Assembly: GCF_014649535.1 (NCBI RefSeq)
Contig: NZ_BMTF01000017.1
Coordinates: 66,144 to 130,143 of the forward strand
Length of the DNA: 64,000 nt
Reading direction: 5' to 3'
DNA from: Streptomyces gelaticus
Lineage (GTDB): Bacteria; Actinomycetota; Actinomycetes; Streptomycetales; Streptomycetaceae
Shown: positions 51,282 through 60,055 of the stretch, piece after piece
How positions within the stretch are numbered: the first letter of the stretch is position 1
Layout: each line of letters starts with the position of its first letter
The notes under the pieces: generated by a model
What the model saw: the letters and a program-made list of their open reading frames with translations, nothing else
Database searches by the model: none
Told to the model about the DNA's origin: nothing
Made by a program: the position numbers and the translations under genes

Positions 51282-52588
51282 GTATTACGACGGTCCTGTT
51301 GACGATTCTGGGCATCGTCGTCTTCGCCATCGGTCTGCTGTTCTCGATCGCCTGGCACGAGCTCGGGCACCTGTCGACGGCCAAGCTCTTCGGTATCCGC
51401 GTCCCCCAGTACATGGTCGGATTCGGGCCGACGATCTGGTCGCGGAAGAAGGGCGACACCGAGTACGGGATCAAGGCCATCCCGGCCGGCGGCTACATCC
51501 GCATGATCGGCATGTTCCCGCCGGGAGAGGACGGGCGCCTGGAGGCGCGGTCCACCTCGCCGTGGCGCGGCATGATCGAGGACGCCAGGTCCGCCGCCTT
51601 CGAAGAGCTCGAACCGGGTGACGAGAAGCGCCTCTTCTACACGCGCAAGCCGTGGAAGCGCGTCATTGTGATGTTCGCCGGACCGTTCATGAACCTGGTC
51701 CTCGCCGTCGCGATCTTCATCGGTGTGGCGATGACCTTCGGCTTCCAGACCCAGACCACCGAGGTGGCCGGTGTCCAGAAGTGCGTGATCGCCCAGAGCG
51801 AGAACCGCAACACCTGCAAGAAGTCCGACCCGGTCTCGCCCGCCCAGGCGGCGGGACTCAAGAAGGGCGACAAGATCGTCGCCTTCGACGGCCAGAAGGT
51901 CGACGACTGGGCCACGCTCTCCGACAAGATCCGCGACACCATCGGCCCCGCCAACATCACCGTCCTGCGCGACGGCCAGGAGCAGACCCTCCACGCCGTG
52001 CTCAAGGAGAACGCGGTGGCGAAGAAGGACTCCAAGGGCGAGGTGATCCCCGATCAGTACATCCGGGCCGGCTACCTCGGCTTCGCCGCCCAGACCGAGA
52101 TCGTCCCGCTCTCCTTCGGCGACTCGGTCGTCCGCATGGGAGACATGGTCGAGAACGGCGTCGACTCGATCATCGCCCTTCCGTCCAAGATCCCGGGTCT
52201 GTGGGACGCCGCCTTCGGCGACGGCGAGCGGGCCGCGGACTCCCCGGTCGGCGTGGTCGGCGCGGCCAGGATCGGCGGCGAGGTGATGACGCTGGACGTA
52301 CCGGCGCAGAACCAGATCGCGATGATGCTGTTCCTGCTGGCGGGCTTCAACCTCTCGCTGTTCCTCTTCAACATGCTGCCCCTGCTGCCGCTCGACGGCG
52401 GGCACATCGCCGGAGCGCTCTGGGAGGCCCTGCGCCGCAATGTGGCACGGGTCTTCAAACGCCCCGATCCGGGCCCCTTCGACGTGGCCAAACTGATGCC
52501 GGTCGCCTATGTCGTCGCCGGGGTCTTCATCTGTTTCACACTGCTGGTGCTGGTCGCCGACATCGTGAATCCGGTCAAGATCTCCTGA
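51278..52588 (+). CDS. M50 site-2 intramembrane metalloprotease (RseP/RIP family)
   Basis: A 436-residue intramembrane zinc protease of the RseP/Rip1 class. The first helix carries the zinc motif AWHELGHLS (HExxH). A PDZ domain (PAQAAGLKKGDKIVAFDGQK) occupies the middle, and the third zinc ligand lies in LPLLPLDGGHIAG. Such proteases cut anti-sigma factors or septal proteins after site-1 cleavage; the targets here are unknown. ATG overlaps the dxr stop by four bases. Together with ispG downstream this is the conserved dxr-rseP-ispG order. Confidence 0.93.
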   Translation: MSITTVLLTILGIVVFAIGLLFSIAWHELGHLSTAKLFGIRVPQYMVGFGPTIWSRKKGDTEYGIKAIPAGGYIRMIGMFPPGEDGRLEARSTSPWRGMIEDARSAAFEELEPGDEKRLFYTRKPWKRVIVMFAGPFMNLVLAVAIFIGVAMTFGFQTQTTEVAGVQKCVIAQSENRNTCKKSDPVSPAQAAGLKKGDKIVAFDGQKVDDWATLSDKIRDTIGPANITVLRDGQEQTLHAVLKENAVAKKDSKGEVIPDQYIRAGYLGFAAQTEIVPLSFGDSVVRMGDMVENGVDSIIALPSKIPGLWDAAFGDGERAADSPVGVVGAARIGGEVMTLDVPAQNQIAMMLFLLAGFNLSLFLFNMLPLLPLDGGHIAGALWEALRRNVARVFKRPDPGPFDVAKLMPVAYVVAGVFICFTLLVLVADIVNPVKIS

Positions 52589-52618
52589 CCCACCGAGCAT
52601 CTCGTGCACCACGAGTGA

Positions 52619-52656
52619 CGGCCCGGCACACAGTGTGTGTCCGGGCCGCCGCTTTT
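52619..52656 (+). terminator. Terminator after the M50 protease gene
   Basis: CGGCCCGG (52619-52626) pairs with CCGGGCCG (52641-52648), extended inside by CACACA/TGTGTG, and is followed by a TTTT run at 52653-52656. Confidence 0.75.
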
Positions 52657-52768
52657 CTGTGGTGCTCCTGGACGTGGTGTGCTCCGGGCTGCCGTCGGTG
52701 CCGTAACCTCGAAGGCCGGAGCCCGCCGATCTCGGGACCTCGATCCACACCTTGGGGATGCTCAGCGC

Positions 52769-53923
52769 ATGACTGCGATTTCTCTCGGAATTCCGTCCGT
52801 TCCGACCAAGCTCGCCGACCGGAGGATCAGCCGCAAGATCCAGGTCGGGTCGGTTGCCGTGGGCGGGGATGCGCCGGTGTCGGTGCAGTCGATGACCACG
52901 ACGCGGACGTCGGACGTCGGTGCGACGTTGCAGCAGATCGCGGAGCTGACGGCGTCCGGCTGTCAGATCGTGCGGGTGGCGTGTCCGACGCAGGACGACG
53001 CGGACGCGCTGGCGACGATCGCGAAGAAGTCGCAGATCCCGGTGATCGCGGATATTCACTTCCAGCCGAAGTATGTGTTCGCGGCGATCGACGCGGGCTG
53101 CGCGGCGGTGCGGGTGAACCCGGGGAACATCAAGCAGTTCGACGACAAGGTGAAGGAGATCGCGCGGGCGGCGAACGATGCGGGTACGCCGATCCGGATC
53201 GGCGTGAACGCGGGTTCGCTGGATGCGCGGTTGCTGGCGAAGTACGGGAAGGCGACTCCCGAGGCGCTGGTGGAGTCGGCGCTGTGGGAGGCGTCGCTGT
53301 TCGAGGAGCACGGTTTCCGGGACATCAAGATCTCGGTGAAGCACAACGATCCGGTGGTGATGGTGAATGCGTACCGTCAGCTGGCGGCTCGTTGTGACTA
53401 TCCGTTGCACCTGGGGGTGACGGAGGCGGGGCCGGCGTTCCAGGGGACGATCAAGTCGGCTGTGGCGTTCGGTGCGTTGCTGTCGGAGGGGATCGGGGAC
53501 ACGATCCGGGTGTCGTTGTCGGCGCCGCCGGCCGAGGAGGTCAAGGTCGGTATCCAGATCCTGGAGTCGCTGAATCTGCGTCAGCGGCGGCTGGAGATCG
53601 TGTCGTGTCCGTCGTGCGGGCGGGCGCAGGTGGATGTGTACAAGCTGGCGGACCAGGTGACGGCGGGTCTTGAGGGCATGGAGGTGCCGTTGCGGGTGGC
53701 CGTGATGGGCTGTGTCGTCAATGGTCCGGGTGAGGCCCGCGAGGCGGATCTGGGTGTTGCTTCGGGCAACGGCAAGGGACAGATCTTCGTGAAGGGCGAG
53801 GTCATCAAGACCGTGCCGGAGTCGAAGATCGTCGAGACGCTGATCGAAGAGGCCATGAAGATCGCCGAGCAGATGGAGAAGGACGGCATCGCCTCGGGCG
53901 AGCCCGAGGTCTCCGTCAGCTGA
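52769..53923 (+). CDS. ispG: 4-hydroxy-3-methylbut-2-enyl-diphosphate synthase
   Basis: A 384-residue IspG (GcpE), the Fe-S enzyme making HMBPP from MEcPP in the MEP pathway. It has SVQSMTTTRTSDV at the N-terminus, ADIHFQPKYV, VRVNPGNIK and the cluster cysteines in SCPSCGRAQVD and VMGCVVNGPGEAREADLG. ATG at 52769. From about base 52850 to 53750 the codon choice switches to G-ending codons (GCG, GTG, CGG, TCG, TTG) instead of the C-ending preference of the flanking genes and of its own 3' end, which may mark gene conversion or import. Confidence 0.96.
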   Translation: MTAISLGIPSVPTKLADRRISRKIQVGSVAVGGDAPVSVQSMTTTRTSDVGATLQQIAELTASGCQIVRVACPTQDDADALATIAKKSQIPVIADIHFQPKYVFAAIDAGCAAVRVNPGNIKQFDDKVKEIARAANDAGTPIRIGVNAGSLDARLLAKYGKATPEALVESALWEASLFEEHGFRDIKISVKHNDPVVMVNAYRQLAARCDYPLHLGVTEAGPAFQGTIKSAVAFGALLSEGIGDTIRVSLSAPPAEEVKVGIQILESLNLRQRRLEIVSCPSCGRAQVDVYKLADQVTAGLEGMEVPLRVAVMGCVVNGPGEAREADLGVASGNGKGQIFVKGEVIKTVPESKIVETLIEEAMKIAEQMEKDGIASGEPEVSVS

Positions 53924-53942
53924 ACCCATGACCCGCACCGCA

Positions 53943-53977
53943 GCGCCCCGCCGGACGGCCACCGACCGGCGGGGCGC
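53943..53977 (+). terminator. Terminator after ispG
   Basis: A 12-bp perfect stem, GCGCCCCGCCGG (53943-53954) with CCGGCGGGGCGC (53966-53977), 11-base loop, 20 bases past the stop. Confidence 0.8.
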
Positions 53978-54091
53978 CGCCGTGAGCGACCTCACCGAGC
54001 ACCGCGGACCCTGTTCGCAGGCGCGGGCGGCACGGATCAGCCGCGTCGGTTACAGTGCGGAAATCAGCAGACCGTATGGTGAGGCCCCCTC

Positions 54092-54937
54092 GTGTTGACG
54101 CAGACCACCACCCGGGTCCTCGAACCCGGCGACCTCGGTGCCGCTCTCGCCGTCCTGGAGAGCGAGCCCGTCGCCAACGCCTTCGTGACGTCACGGGTCC
54201 AGATCGCGGGGCTCGATCCCTGGCGCCTCGGCGGCGAGATGTGGGGCTGGTACACCGGCGGCAGCCTCCGCTCGCTCTGCTACTCGGGCGCCAACCTCGT
54301 CCCCATCTGCGCCACCCCCGAGGCCGTCCGGGCCTTCGCCGACCGGGCTCGCAGGGCCGGCCGCCGCTGCTCCTCGATCGTCGGCCCCGCCGAACCCACC
54401 GCCCAGCTGTGGCGGCTCCTCGAACCCGGCTGGGGCCCCGCCCGCGAAGTCCGGGCGAACCAGCCGCTGATGGTCACCGAGAGTCCGTCCGCCGACATCA
54501 CCCCCGACCCGCTGGTCCGCCGGATCCGCAAGGACGAGATGGACGTCGTCATGCCGGCCTGCGTGGCGATGTTCACCGAGGAGGTCGGCATCTCCCCGCT
54601 CGCGGGCGACGGCGGGCTCCTCTACCAGGCACGCGTCGCCGAGCTCGTCGGAGCCGGCCGTTCCTTCGCCAGGATCGAGAACGGCAAGGTCGTCTTCAAG
54701 GCGGAGATCGGCGCCGCGACCCCGCAGGCCTGCCAGATCCAGGGCGTCTGGGTCGCCCCCGAACACCGCGGCCGCGGACTCTCCGAAACGGGCATGGCGG
54801 CGGTCCTGCGCTACGCGCTGGCCGATGTCGCCCCGGTCGTCAGCCTCTACGTGAACGACTACAACACCCCCGCGCGCCGGGCCTACGCCCGGGTCGGCTT
54901 CCGGGAGGCCGGCGCGTTCATGAGCGTGCTGTTCTGA
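54092..54937 (+). CDS. GNAT N-acetyltransferase with DUF4081 domain
   Basis: A 281-residue protein. The N-terminal half (LEPGDLGAALAVLESEPVAN through RSLCYSGANLVPICATPEAV) fits the DUF4081 domain. The C-terminal half is a GNAT acetyltransferase with the acetyl-CoA loop IQGVWVAPEHRGRGLSETGM and the YVNDYNTPARRAYARVGF end. The substrate is unknown. GTG at 54092 is used, with a weak GTGAGG upstream. A second, unrelated GNAT follows 64 bases later. Confidence 0.88.
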   Translation: MLTQTTTRVLEPGDLGAALAVLESEPVANAFVTSRVQIAGLDPWRLGGEMWGWYTGGSLRSLCYSGANLVPICATPEAVRAFADRARRAGRRCSSIVGPAEPTAQLWRLLEPGWGPAREVRANQPLMVTESPSADITPDPLVRRIRKDEMDVVMPACVAMFTEEVGISPLAGDGGLLYQARVAELVGAGRSFARIENGKVVFKAEIGAATPQACQIQGVWVAPEHRGRGLSETGMAAVLRYALADVAPVVSLYVNDYNTPARRAYARVGFREAGAFMSVLF

Positions 54938-55001
54938 CCCCCCGGCCGTCGGCGCCACCGACCCGTACCCCGTACCCCGCCCCGGCCAGTAGGGTCGGCG
55001 C

Positions 55002-55571
55002 ATGGCAGCAGATTCCGGGGGCGGCCCCCGCACTCCCAGCGTCCGGATCGGGCCCATCGATCTCGCCGCGCGCGTGGACGAGGCACTCGCCGTGCAGGCC
55101 GTCGCCTTCGGTCTGGGTCCCGAAGAGATCGAGGTACGGCGCCACATCGTCCTCAGACACCTCGACCACCCCGATGCCCGCGCCCTCGGCGCCACCACCG
55201 CCGACGAGCGGCTCGTCGGCTTCGTCTACGGCATGCCGAACGAACGCGGCCAGTGGTGGTCCACCGTGGTCGAGCCCTACCTCCGCGCCACCGGCTGCGT
55301 GCACTGGCTCGACGACTCCTTCGTCATCACCGAGCTGCACGTCCTGCCGCGGTTCCAGAACCGGGGCATCGGGCGCAGCCTGATCACCACCATCACCGAC
55401 GCCGTCGACCAGCCCCGGTCCATCCTCTCCGCCGTCGACACCGAGAGTCCGGCACGTGGTCTGTACCGCAGTCTCGGCTACCAGGACCTGGCACGTCAGG
55501 TGCTCTTTCCCAGTGCTCCCAAGCCGTACGCCGTGATGGGAGCGCCGCTCCCGCTGCGTCGCAGGGGCTGA
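55002..55571 (+). CDS. GNAT N-acetyltransferase
   Basis: A 189-residue single-domain GNAT. The acetyl-CoA motif is ELHVLPRFQNRGIGRSLITT, with a DTESPARGLYRSLGYQD ending typical of motif B. The start is unusual for the family in having about 20 extra polar residues. ATG at 55002. It lies between another GNAT gene and proS on the same strand, with no terminator visible between it and proS (81 bases). The substrate is not inferable. Confidence 0.87.
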   Translation: MAADSGGGPRTPSVRIGPIDLAARVDEALAVQAVAFGLGPEEIEVRRHIVLRHLDHPDARALGATTADERLVGFVYGMPNERGQWWSTVVEPYLRATGCVHWLDDSFVITELHVLPRFQNRGIGRSLITTITDAVDQPRSILSAVDTESPARGLYRSLGYQDLARQVLFPSAPKPYAVMGAPLPLRRRG

Positions 55572-55652
55572 GAACGCGGACAATGGATTTCCGCCCACCC
55601 GTGCCACCCGGCTAACCTCCTGCACATCAACCTTTCCGAGCAGGAGTTCACC

Positions 55653-57347
55653 ATGGCCCAGGTCCAGCGCATGTCCCGATTGATGATCAAGACACTGCGC
55701 GACGACCCGGCCGACGCCGAGACGCTCAACCACAAGCTGCTCGTCCGGGCCGGTTACGTTCGTCGCACCGCGGCCGGAATCTGGACCTGGCTGCCGCTCG
55801 GCAAGAAGGTCCTGGAGAACATCACCCGCGTCGTCCGCGAGGAGATGGACGCCATCGGCGGCCAGGAGGTGCTGCTCCCCGCGCTGCTGCCCAAGGAGGC
55901 GTACGAGGCGAGCGGGCGGTACGACGAGTACGGCGAGCTGCTGTTCCGGCTCAAGGACCGCAAGGGCGCCGACTACCTCCTCGGCCCCACCCACGAGGAG
56001 ATCTTCACCCAGGTCGTCAAGGACATGTGCTCGTCCTACAAGGACCTGCCCGTGATCCTGTACCAGATCCAGACCAAGTACCGCGACGAGGCCCGCCCCC
56101 GGGCCGGCGTGCTGCGCGGCCGCGAGTTCCAGATGAAGGACTCGTACTCCTTCGACACCACCGACGAGGGTCTCGCCGAGGCGTACCAGCTCCACCGCGC
56201 CGCCTACATCCGGATCTTCGAGCGGCTCGGCCTCGACCACCGCATCGTCTCCGCCGTCTCCGGCGCCATGGGCGGCTCGGCGTCCGAGGAGTTCCTCGCG
56301 CCCGCCCCGGCCGGTGAGGACACCTTCGTCGACTGCCCCGCCTGCGACTACGCGGCCAACACCGAGGCCGTGACCTTCAGGGCCACCCCCGCGGACGGCT
56401 CGGCGCACGGCCCCGTCGAGGAGCTGGACACCCCCGACACCCCGACCATCGAGACGCTCGCCGCGCACCTCGGCGTCGAGGCCTCCGCCACCCTGAAGAA
56501 CCTGCTGGTCAAGGTCGACGGCGAGATCGTGGCCGTGGGTGTGCCGGGCGACCGCGAGGTCGACCTCGGCAAGCTCGGCGAGCACCTCGCCCCCGCCGTG
56601 GTCGAGCTGGTCACCGCCGAGGACTTCGAGGGCCGCTCCGACCTGGTACGCGGTTACGTCGGCCCGCAGGGCCTGGAGAAGGTCCGTTACATCGCCGACC
56701 CGCGCGTCGCCCCCGGCACCGCCTGGATCACCGGCGCCAACAAGGAGGGCAAGCACGCGAAGAACGTCGTCGCGGGCCGCGACTTCGAGGTCGACGACTA
56801 CCTCGACGTGGTCGTCGTCGAGGCGGGCGACCCCTGCCCCGAGTGCGGCACCGGCCTTCAGGTGGACCGCGCCATCGAGATCGGCCACATCTTCCAGCTC
56901 GGCCGCAAGTACGCCGACATCTTCTCCCTCGACGTCCTCGGCCAGCAGGGCAAGCCGGTCCGCGTCACGATGGGCTCGTACGGCATCGGCGTCTCCCGTG
57001 CGGTGGCCGCCCTCGCCGAGCAGACCGCCGACGACAAGGGCCTGTGCTGGCCCCGGGAGATCGCCCCGGCCGATGTGCACGTCGTCGCGGCGGGCAAGGC
57101 GCTCCAGACCGAGCTGGCGCTCGACGTCTCCGAGAAGCTGAACGCCGCGGGCCTGCGCGTCCTGGTCGACGACCGTCCGGGCATCTCGCCCGGCGTCAAG
57201 TTCACCGACTCCGAGCTCATCGGCGTACCGAAGATCCTGGTCGCCGGCCGCCGCTCGGCCGAGGGTGTCCTGGAGCTGAAGGACCGTCGCACCGGTGAGC
57301 GCGAGGAGCTCACCGTCGACGAGGCGATCGCCCGCCTCACCGCCTGA
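55653..57347 (+). CDS. proS: Prolyl-tRNA synthetase
   Basis: A 564-residue bacterial-type class II ProRS. Motif 2 lies in RDEARPRAGVLRGREFQMKD and motif 3 in MGSYGIGVSRAVAALAEQ. Between them is the inserted editing (YbaK-like) domain, about residues 230-390, including LGVEASATLKNLLVKVDGEI and TAWITGANKEGKHAKN, that clears Ala-tRNAPro. The C-terminal anticodon-binding domain follows. ATG at 55653 after GAGCAGGAG. A 26-bp terminator stem begins right after the stop. Confidence 0.97.
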   Translation: MAQVQRMSRLMIKTLRDDPADAETLNHKLLVRAGYVRRTAAGIWTWLPLGKKVLENITRVVREEMDAIGGQEVLLPALLPKEAYEASGRYDEYGELLFRLKDRKGADYLLGPTHEEIFTQVVKDMCSSYKDLPVILYQIQTKYRDEARPRAGVLRGREFQMKDSYSFDTTDEGLAEAYQLHRAAYIRIFERLGLDHRIVSAVSGAMGGSASEEFLAPAPAGEDTFVDCPACDYAANTEAVTFRATPADGSAHGPVEELDTPDTPTIETLAAHLGVEASATLKNLLVKVDGEIVAVGVPGDREVDLGKLGEHLAPAVVELVTAEDFEGRSDLVRGYVGPQGLEKVRYIADPRVAPGTAWITGANKEGKHAKNVVAGRDFEVDDYLDVVVVEAGDPCPECGTGLQVDRAIEIGHIFQLGRKYADIFSLDVLGQQGKPVRVTMGSYGIGVSRAVAALAEQTADDKGLCWPREIAPADVHVVAAGKALQTELALDVSEKLNAAGLRVLVDDRPGISPGVKFTDSELIGVPKILVAGRRSAEGVLELKDRRTGEREELTVDEAIARLTA

Positions 57348-57349
57348 CA

Positions 57350-57404
57350 CACCGGAAAGCCGCAGGCCCCCGCGCACCGCGCGGGGGCCTGCGGCTTTCC
57401 GGTG
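57350..57404. terminator. 26-bp bidirectional terminator between convergent genes
   Basis: Bases 57350-57375 are an exact complement of 57379-57404, leaving a 3-base loop ACC. The stem nearly touches both flanking stop codons (proS stop 57345-57347; minus-strand stop 57406-57408), so it occupies the entire intergenic space. Confidence 0.9.
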
Positions 57405-57405
57405 C

Positions 57406-58308
57406 TCAGAGCCAGCTCGCGAACTCCAGCGACAGCTCGCCCTCCTGGCGGCGGCCGGCCGTCAGCGCCCGGGTCCCCGATTCCACCGCACGGAACAGCG
57501 TCCAGCCGTGCAGCCGCTCCCGGTCCACGTCCAGTGAATCGGCGAGCTTCCTGATCCGCCGCCGGGCCGTCACCGGGCCGCCGGGCGAGGCGATCAGGTC
57601 CTCGACGCGGTCGCGCACCAGGCGTGCCAGATCGTAGGCGCGCTCACCGACCAGCGGCTCGGGACCGACCGTCAGCCACGGCACCCGCTCGCCGGCCAGC
57701 ACCTTGCTCTGGCGGAAGTTGCCGTGCAGCAGCAGGAGTTCGGGGGAACGGGCGACCAGCTCCTCGCGCGCCGCGAGTGCCGCGGAGACCAGTGGCTCCA
57801 GGCCCGGGTCGGCCGCCGCGCAGGCGCGCATCGGCTCGATGCGGCGTCCGGTCCGCTCGGTGACCGTCTCGAAACCGTGCCCGGCCGGCGGCTCGACCCA
57901 CAGCCGACGCACCGTTCCCGCCGCTTCGAGCAGCGCCTTCGCCTCCGGCAGCGAGCGCAGCGACACCTCGGGATGCAGCCGCTCCAGCAGCAGTGCGCCG
58001 GGTCCGGCGGCGACGAGCCGCACCGCGCCCCAGCCGTTCCAGTGGGCCAGCGCCGCCCGCTCCAGTTCGGGCGCGGCCCCGGGCGATGCGATCTTCAGCG
58101 CGGCCGGGGTGCCGTCGGCACACGTCACCAGCAGGACCAGACTGCTGCGGCCGCCCGGGGCGGCGACCCGCTCCACGGCCGGCCCTCCGGCGGCGGACAG
58201 TGCTTCCTCGGTCAGTGCGGGAAGCCGCGCCAGCCAGTCGGCGGCGGCCGCGTCCCCGCACGACTCGCCCAGCGCCCGCACCAGACGCTGCGGCGGTTCG
58301 AAACCCAT
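57406..58308 (-). CDS. Aminoglycoside-phosphotransferase-fold protein, probable pseudokinase
   Basis: A 300-residue protein of the APH(6)/hydroxyurea-kinase fold, recognised from LLLLHGNFRQSKVLAG and WLTVGPEPLVGERAYDLARL. In active relatives these read HGD...N and a metal-binding D-P. Here the catalytic Asp is Asn197, the Asn five residues on is replaced (FRQSK), and the DFG-equivalent Asp is Gly (TVGPEP). All three positions needed for phosphotransfer are changed, while the fold and length are kept, so it is more likely a binding or scaffold protein than a resistance enzyme. ATG at 58308; convergent with proS. Confidence 0.82.
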   Translation of the reverse strand: MGFEPPQRLVRALGESCGDAAAADWLARLPALTEEALSAAGGPAVERVAAPGGRSSLVLLVTCADGTPAALKIASPGAAPELERAALAHWNGWGAVRLVAAGPGALLLERLHPEVSLRSLPEAKALLEAAGTVRRLWVEPPAGHGFETVTERTGRRIEPMRACAAADPGLEPLVSAALAAREELVARSPELLLLHGNFRQSKVLAGERVPWLTVGPEPLVGERAYDLARLVRDRVEDLIASPGGPVTARRRIRKLADSLDVDRERLHGWTLFRAVESGTRALTAGRRQEGELSLEFASWL

Positions 58309-58362
58309 ACGTGCTTTGTTCCCTTTCAGAGCTTCTTCAGTGCGTCGCGCCGGACCCGGTGG

Positions 58363-58854
58363 TCACATCGGCCCGTTCTTCGCACCGGACCCGGCGTTCG
58401 CGGCCGCCCCCGCCTTCGTGCCGGTGCCGTCGGCGGCCCGCTCGGCGAGCCCGGGAAAGGGTACGCCGCTGCCCCGCCACCGGACCGCGCGGATCGCGGC
58501 CTCCCGCAGTGCGTCGGCCGCCTCCCGCCTGAGCGGCCCCTCGGCGGCCCGGACGAGATCGGAGTACACGCCCGCGACCCGGTCCTCCAGTACGGCCGCC
58601 AGCCGCAGCGCCGCGGCCGGGTCCGGCACCGCGAACGGCAGAGCGTACGCGGGCTGCGCCGCCACCGGCTCACCGCCCAGCCCGCGCACCGTCCGCACCA
58701 GCGCGTCGCGCCGGGCCCGGTGCGCGTGGTAGGCGGCCGTGGCCTCGGCCCGGCGGCCCGCGGCGACCCGGCCGCCGACCACCCCGTACCCGTACACCGC
58801 CGCGTGTTCGGCAGCCAGGGCCGCCTGGGCGGCCTTCTGTGTCCCGGCGCTCAT
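58363..58854 (-). CDS. Ferritin-like DUF4439 protein
   Basis: A 163-residue, Ala/Arg-rich helical protein with the DUF4439 pattern: QKAAQAALAAEHAAVYGYGV in the first helix, YHAHRARRDALVRTVRGLGG in the second, YALPFAVPDPAAALRLAAVL and then EDRVAGVYSDLV. The Glu-His pairs (EHAAVYGYG, HRARRD) resemble a ferritin-like four-helix bundle, although a full di-iron set is not obvious. Its start overlaps the end of the upstream lipoprotein gene (ATGA), so both are translated together. Confidence 0.8.
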   Translation of the reverse strand: MSAGTQKAAQAALAAEHAAVYGYGVVGGRVAAGRRAEATAAYHAHRARRDALVRTVRGLGGEPVAAQPAYALPFAVPDPAAALRLAAVLEDRVAGVYSDLVRAAEGPLRREAADALREAAIRAVRWRGSGVPFPGLAERAADGTGTKAGAAANAGSGAKNGPM

Positions 58855-59378
58855 GACGAGTTCTCCTTGGCCAGTTCGGTCAGCAGATAGGCGTGGGCCG
58901 CGCCCGCCGCCGCGATCGACGCCAGCAGCCGGGCCAGCTCCGGCGGGGCCTCCAGGAGGGCCGCCAGGTGCGCGTCCGCGGCGCGGCGCTCCGCCGCGGC
59001 CAGATCCCGCAGGGCGCCCCCGGCATCGGTCGCCCGCGAACGCCCGAGGGCGAGCGACTGCCCGCCCGCCGGGACCAGCGCCTTGGCATGGGCCCGTACG
59101 GCGTCCCGCAGCGGCGAGAGCCCGGCGGCGGTCGCGGGATGGGCCCTGATCACGTGCTCGTAGCCGCCGAGCAGCTCCAGGCTGGTCCGCACTGCGGCCG
59201 CCCGGATCCGCTTCTCCGCCCGTGCCACGGAGGCCTGCTCGGCCGCGGTCGCCGCCCCGGACCGGCCGGACTCCTTCCCGCTGCCGGGCCCGTCACCGCA
59301 GCCGGCCAGCACCGCCCCCAGGGCGATCGCTCCCGTCGCGGTGAAGACACCTCTGCGCGTCGTCCCCATGCGCCGCAC
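58851..59378 (-). CDS. Lipoprotein, probable helical (ferritin-like) domain
   Basis: A 175-residue exported lipoprotein. TTRRGVFTATGAIALGAVLA precedes the lipobox LAGCG; the TRRGVF could be a weak Tat motif. The mature domain is a helix-rich Ala/Leu/Arg stretch with EHVIRAHPATAAGL, RDAVRAHAKALVPAG and AAERRAADAHLAALL. The spacing suggests a four-helix bundle related to the DUF4439 protein it is coupled to. Starts at ATG 59378 or 59369. Function is unknown; the pair is divergent from rimP. Confidence 0.75.
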   Translation of the reverse strand: MRRMGTTRRGVFTATGAIALGAVLAGCGDGPGSGKESGRSGAATAAEQASVARAEKRIRAAAVRTSLELLGGYEHVIRAHPATAAGLSPLRDAVRAHAKALVPAGGQSLALGRSRATDAGGALRDLAAAERRAADAHLAALLEAPPELARLLASIAAAGAAHAYLLTELAKENSS

Positions 59379-59555
59379 CTGTTCTCCTTCGGGCCTGGAC
59401 CTGACTTGACTGGATCTGTCCTGAAGTGATCACCGCAGGCGAGCGTACCCGCGGCCGCGGAGCCGGCGGACGGCAACACCCCTCGGGACCGGATACCCTT
59501 TGACCTGACACGCGACGATCCCCACAACAGCACACGCGGCCGAGGAGTCACCCGG

Positions 59556-60053
59556 ATGAGCACCACCCAGAGCGAGAGGCTGCGCGGGCTGCTCGAACCG
59601 CTCGTCAGCGCCGAACAGCTGGACCTCGAAGAGATCGAGGTGTCCCGGGCCGGCCGCCGTCGCGTGCTGCGCATCGTCGTGGACTCCGAAGAGGGCGTCG
59701 AGCTGGACGCCTGCGCCGAGCTGAGCCGCGCGATCTCCGAGAAGCTCGACGAGACCGACGCGATGGGCGAGGGCGAGTACGTCCTCGAAGTCAGTTCCCC
59801 CGGTGCCGACCGTCCGCTGACGGAGCACCGCCACTACGTACGTGCCACGGGCCGCCTGGCCAAGCTCCGTCTGCACGAGGGCGGCGAGCTGGTGGCCCGC
59901 ATCCTCGCGGTGGACGAGGAGGGCCTCGACCTCGAAGTGCCGGGCGTCAAGGGCCGCAAGCCCACGTCCCGCCGGGTCGCCTTCGACGAGATCGCCAAGG
60001 CACGCGTGGAGATCGAATTCAGCCGCAAGGACAAGAAGGAAGAGGAGGCGTAG
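59556..60053 (+). CDS. rimP: Ribosome maturation factor RimP
   Basis: A 165-residue RimP, needed for late maturation of the 30S subunit. The N-terminal alpha/beta domain includes LEEIEVSRAGRRRVLRIVVD and the LSRAISEKLDE helix. The conserved YVLEVSSPGADRPLTEHRHY motif and a C-terminal SH3-like domain follow. The end is lysine/glutamate-rich. ATG at 59556 after GAGGAGT. It is the first gene of the rimP-nusA-ylxR-infB run; nusA starts two bases after its stop. Confidence 0.96.
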   Translation: MSTTQSERLRGLLEPLVSAEQLDLEEIEVSRAGRRRVLRIVVDSEEGVELDACAELSRAISEKLDETDAMGEGEYVLEVSSPGADRPLTEHRHYVRATGRLAKLRLHEGGELVARILAVDEEGLDLEVPGVKGRKPTSRRVAFDEIAKARVEIEFSRKDKKEEEA

Positions 60054-60055
60054 CC

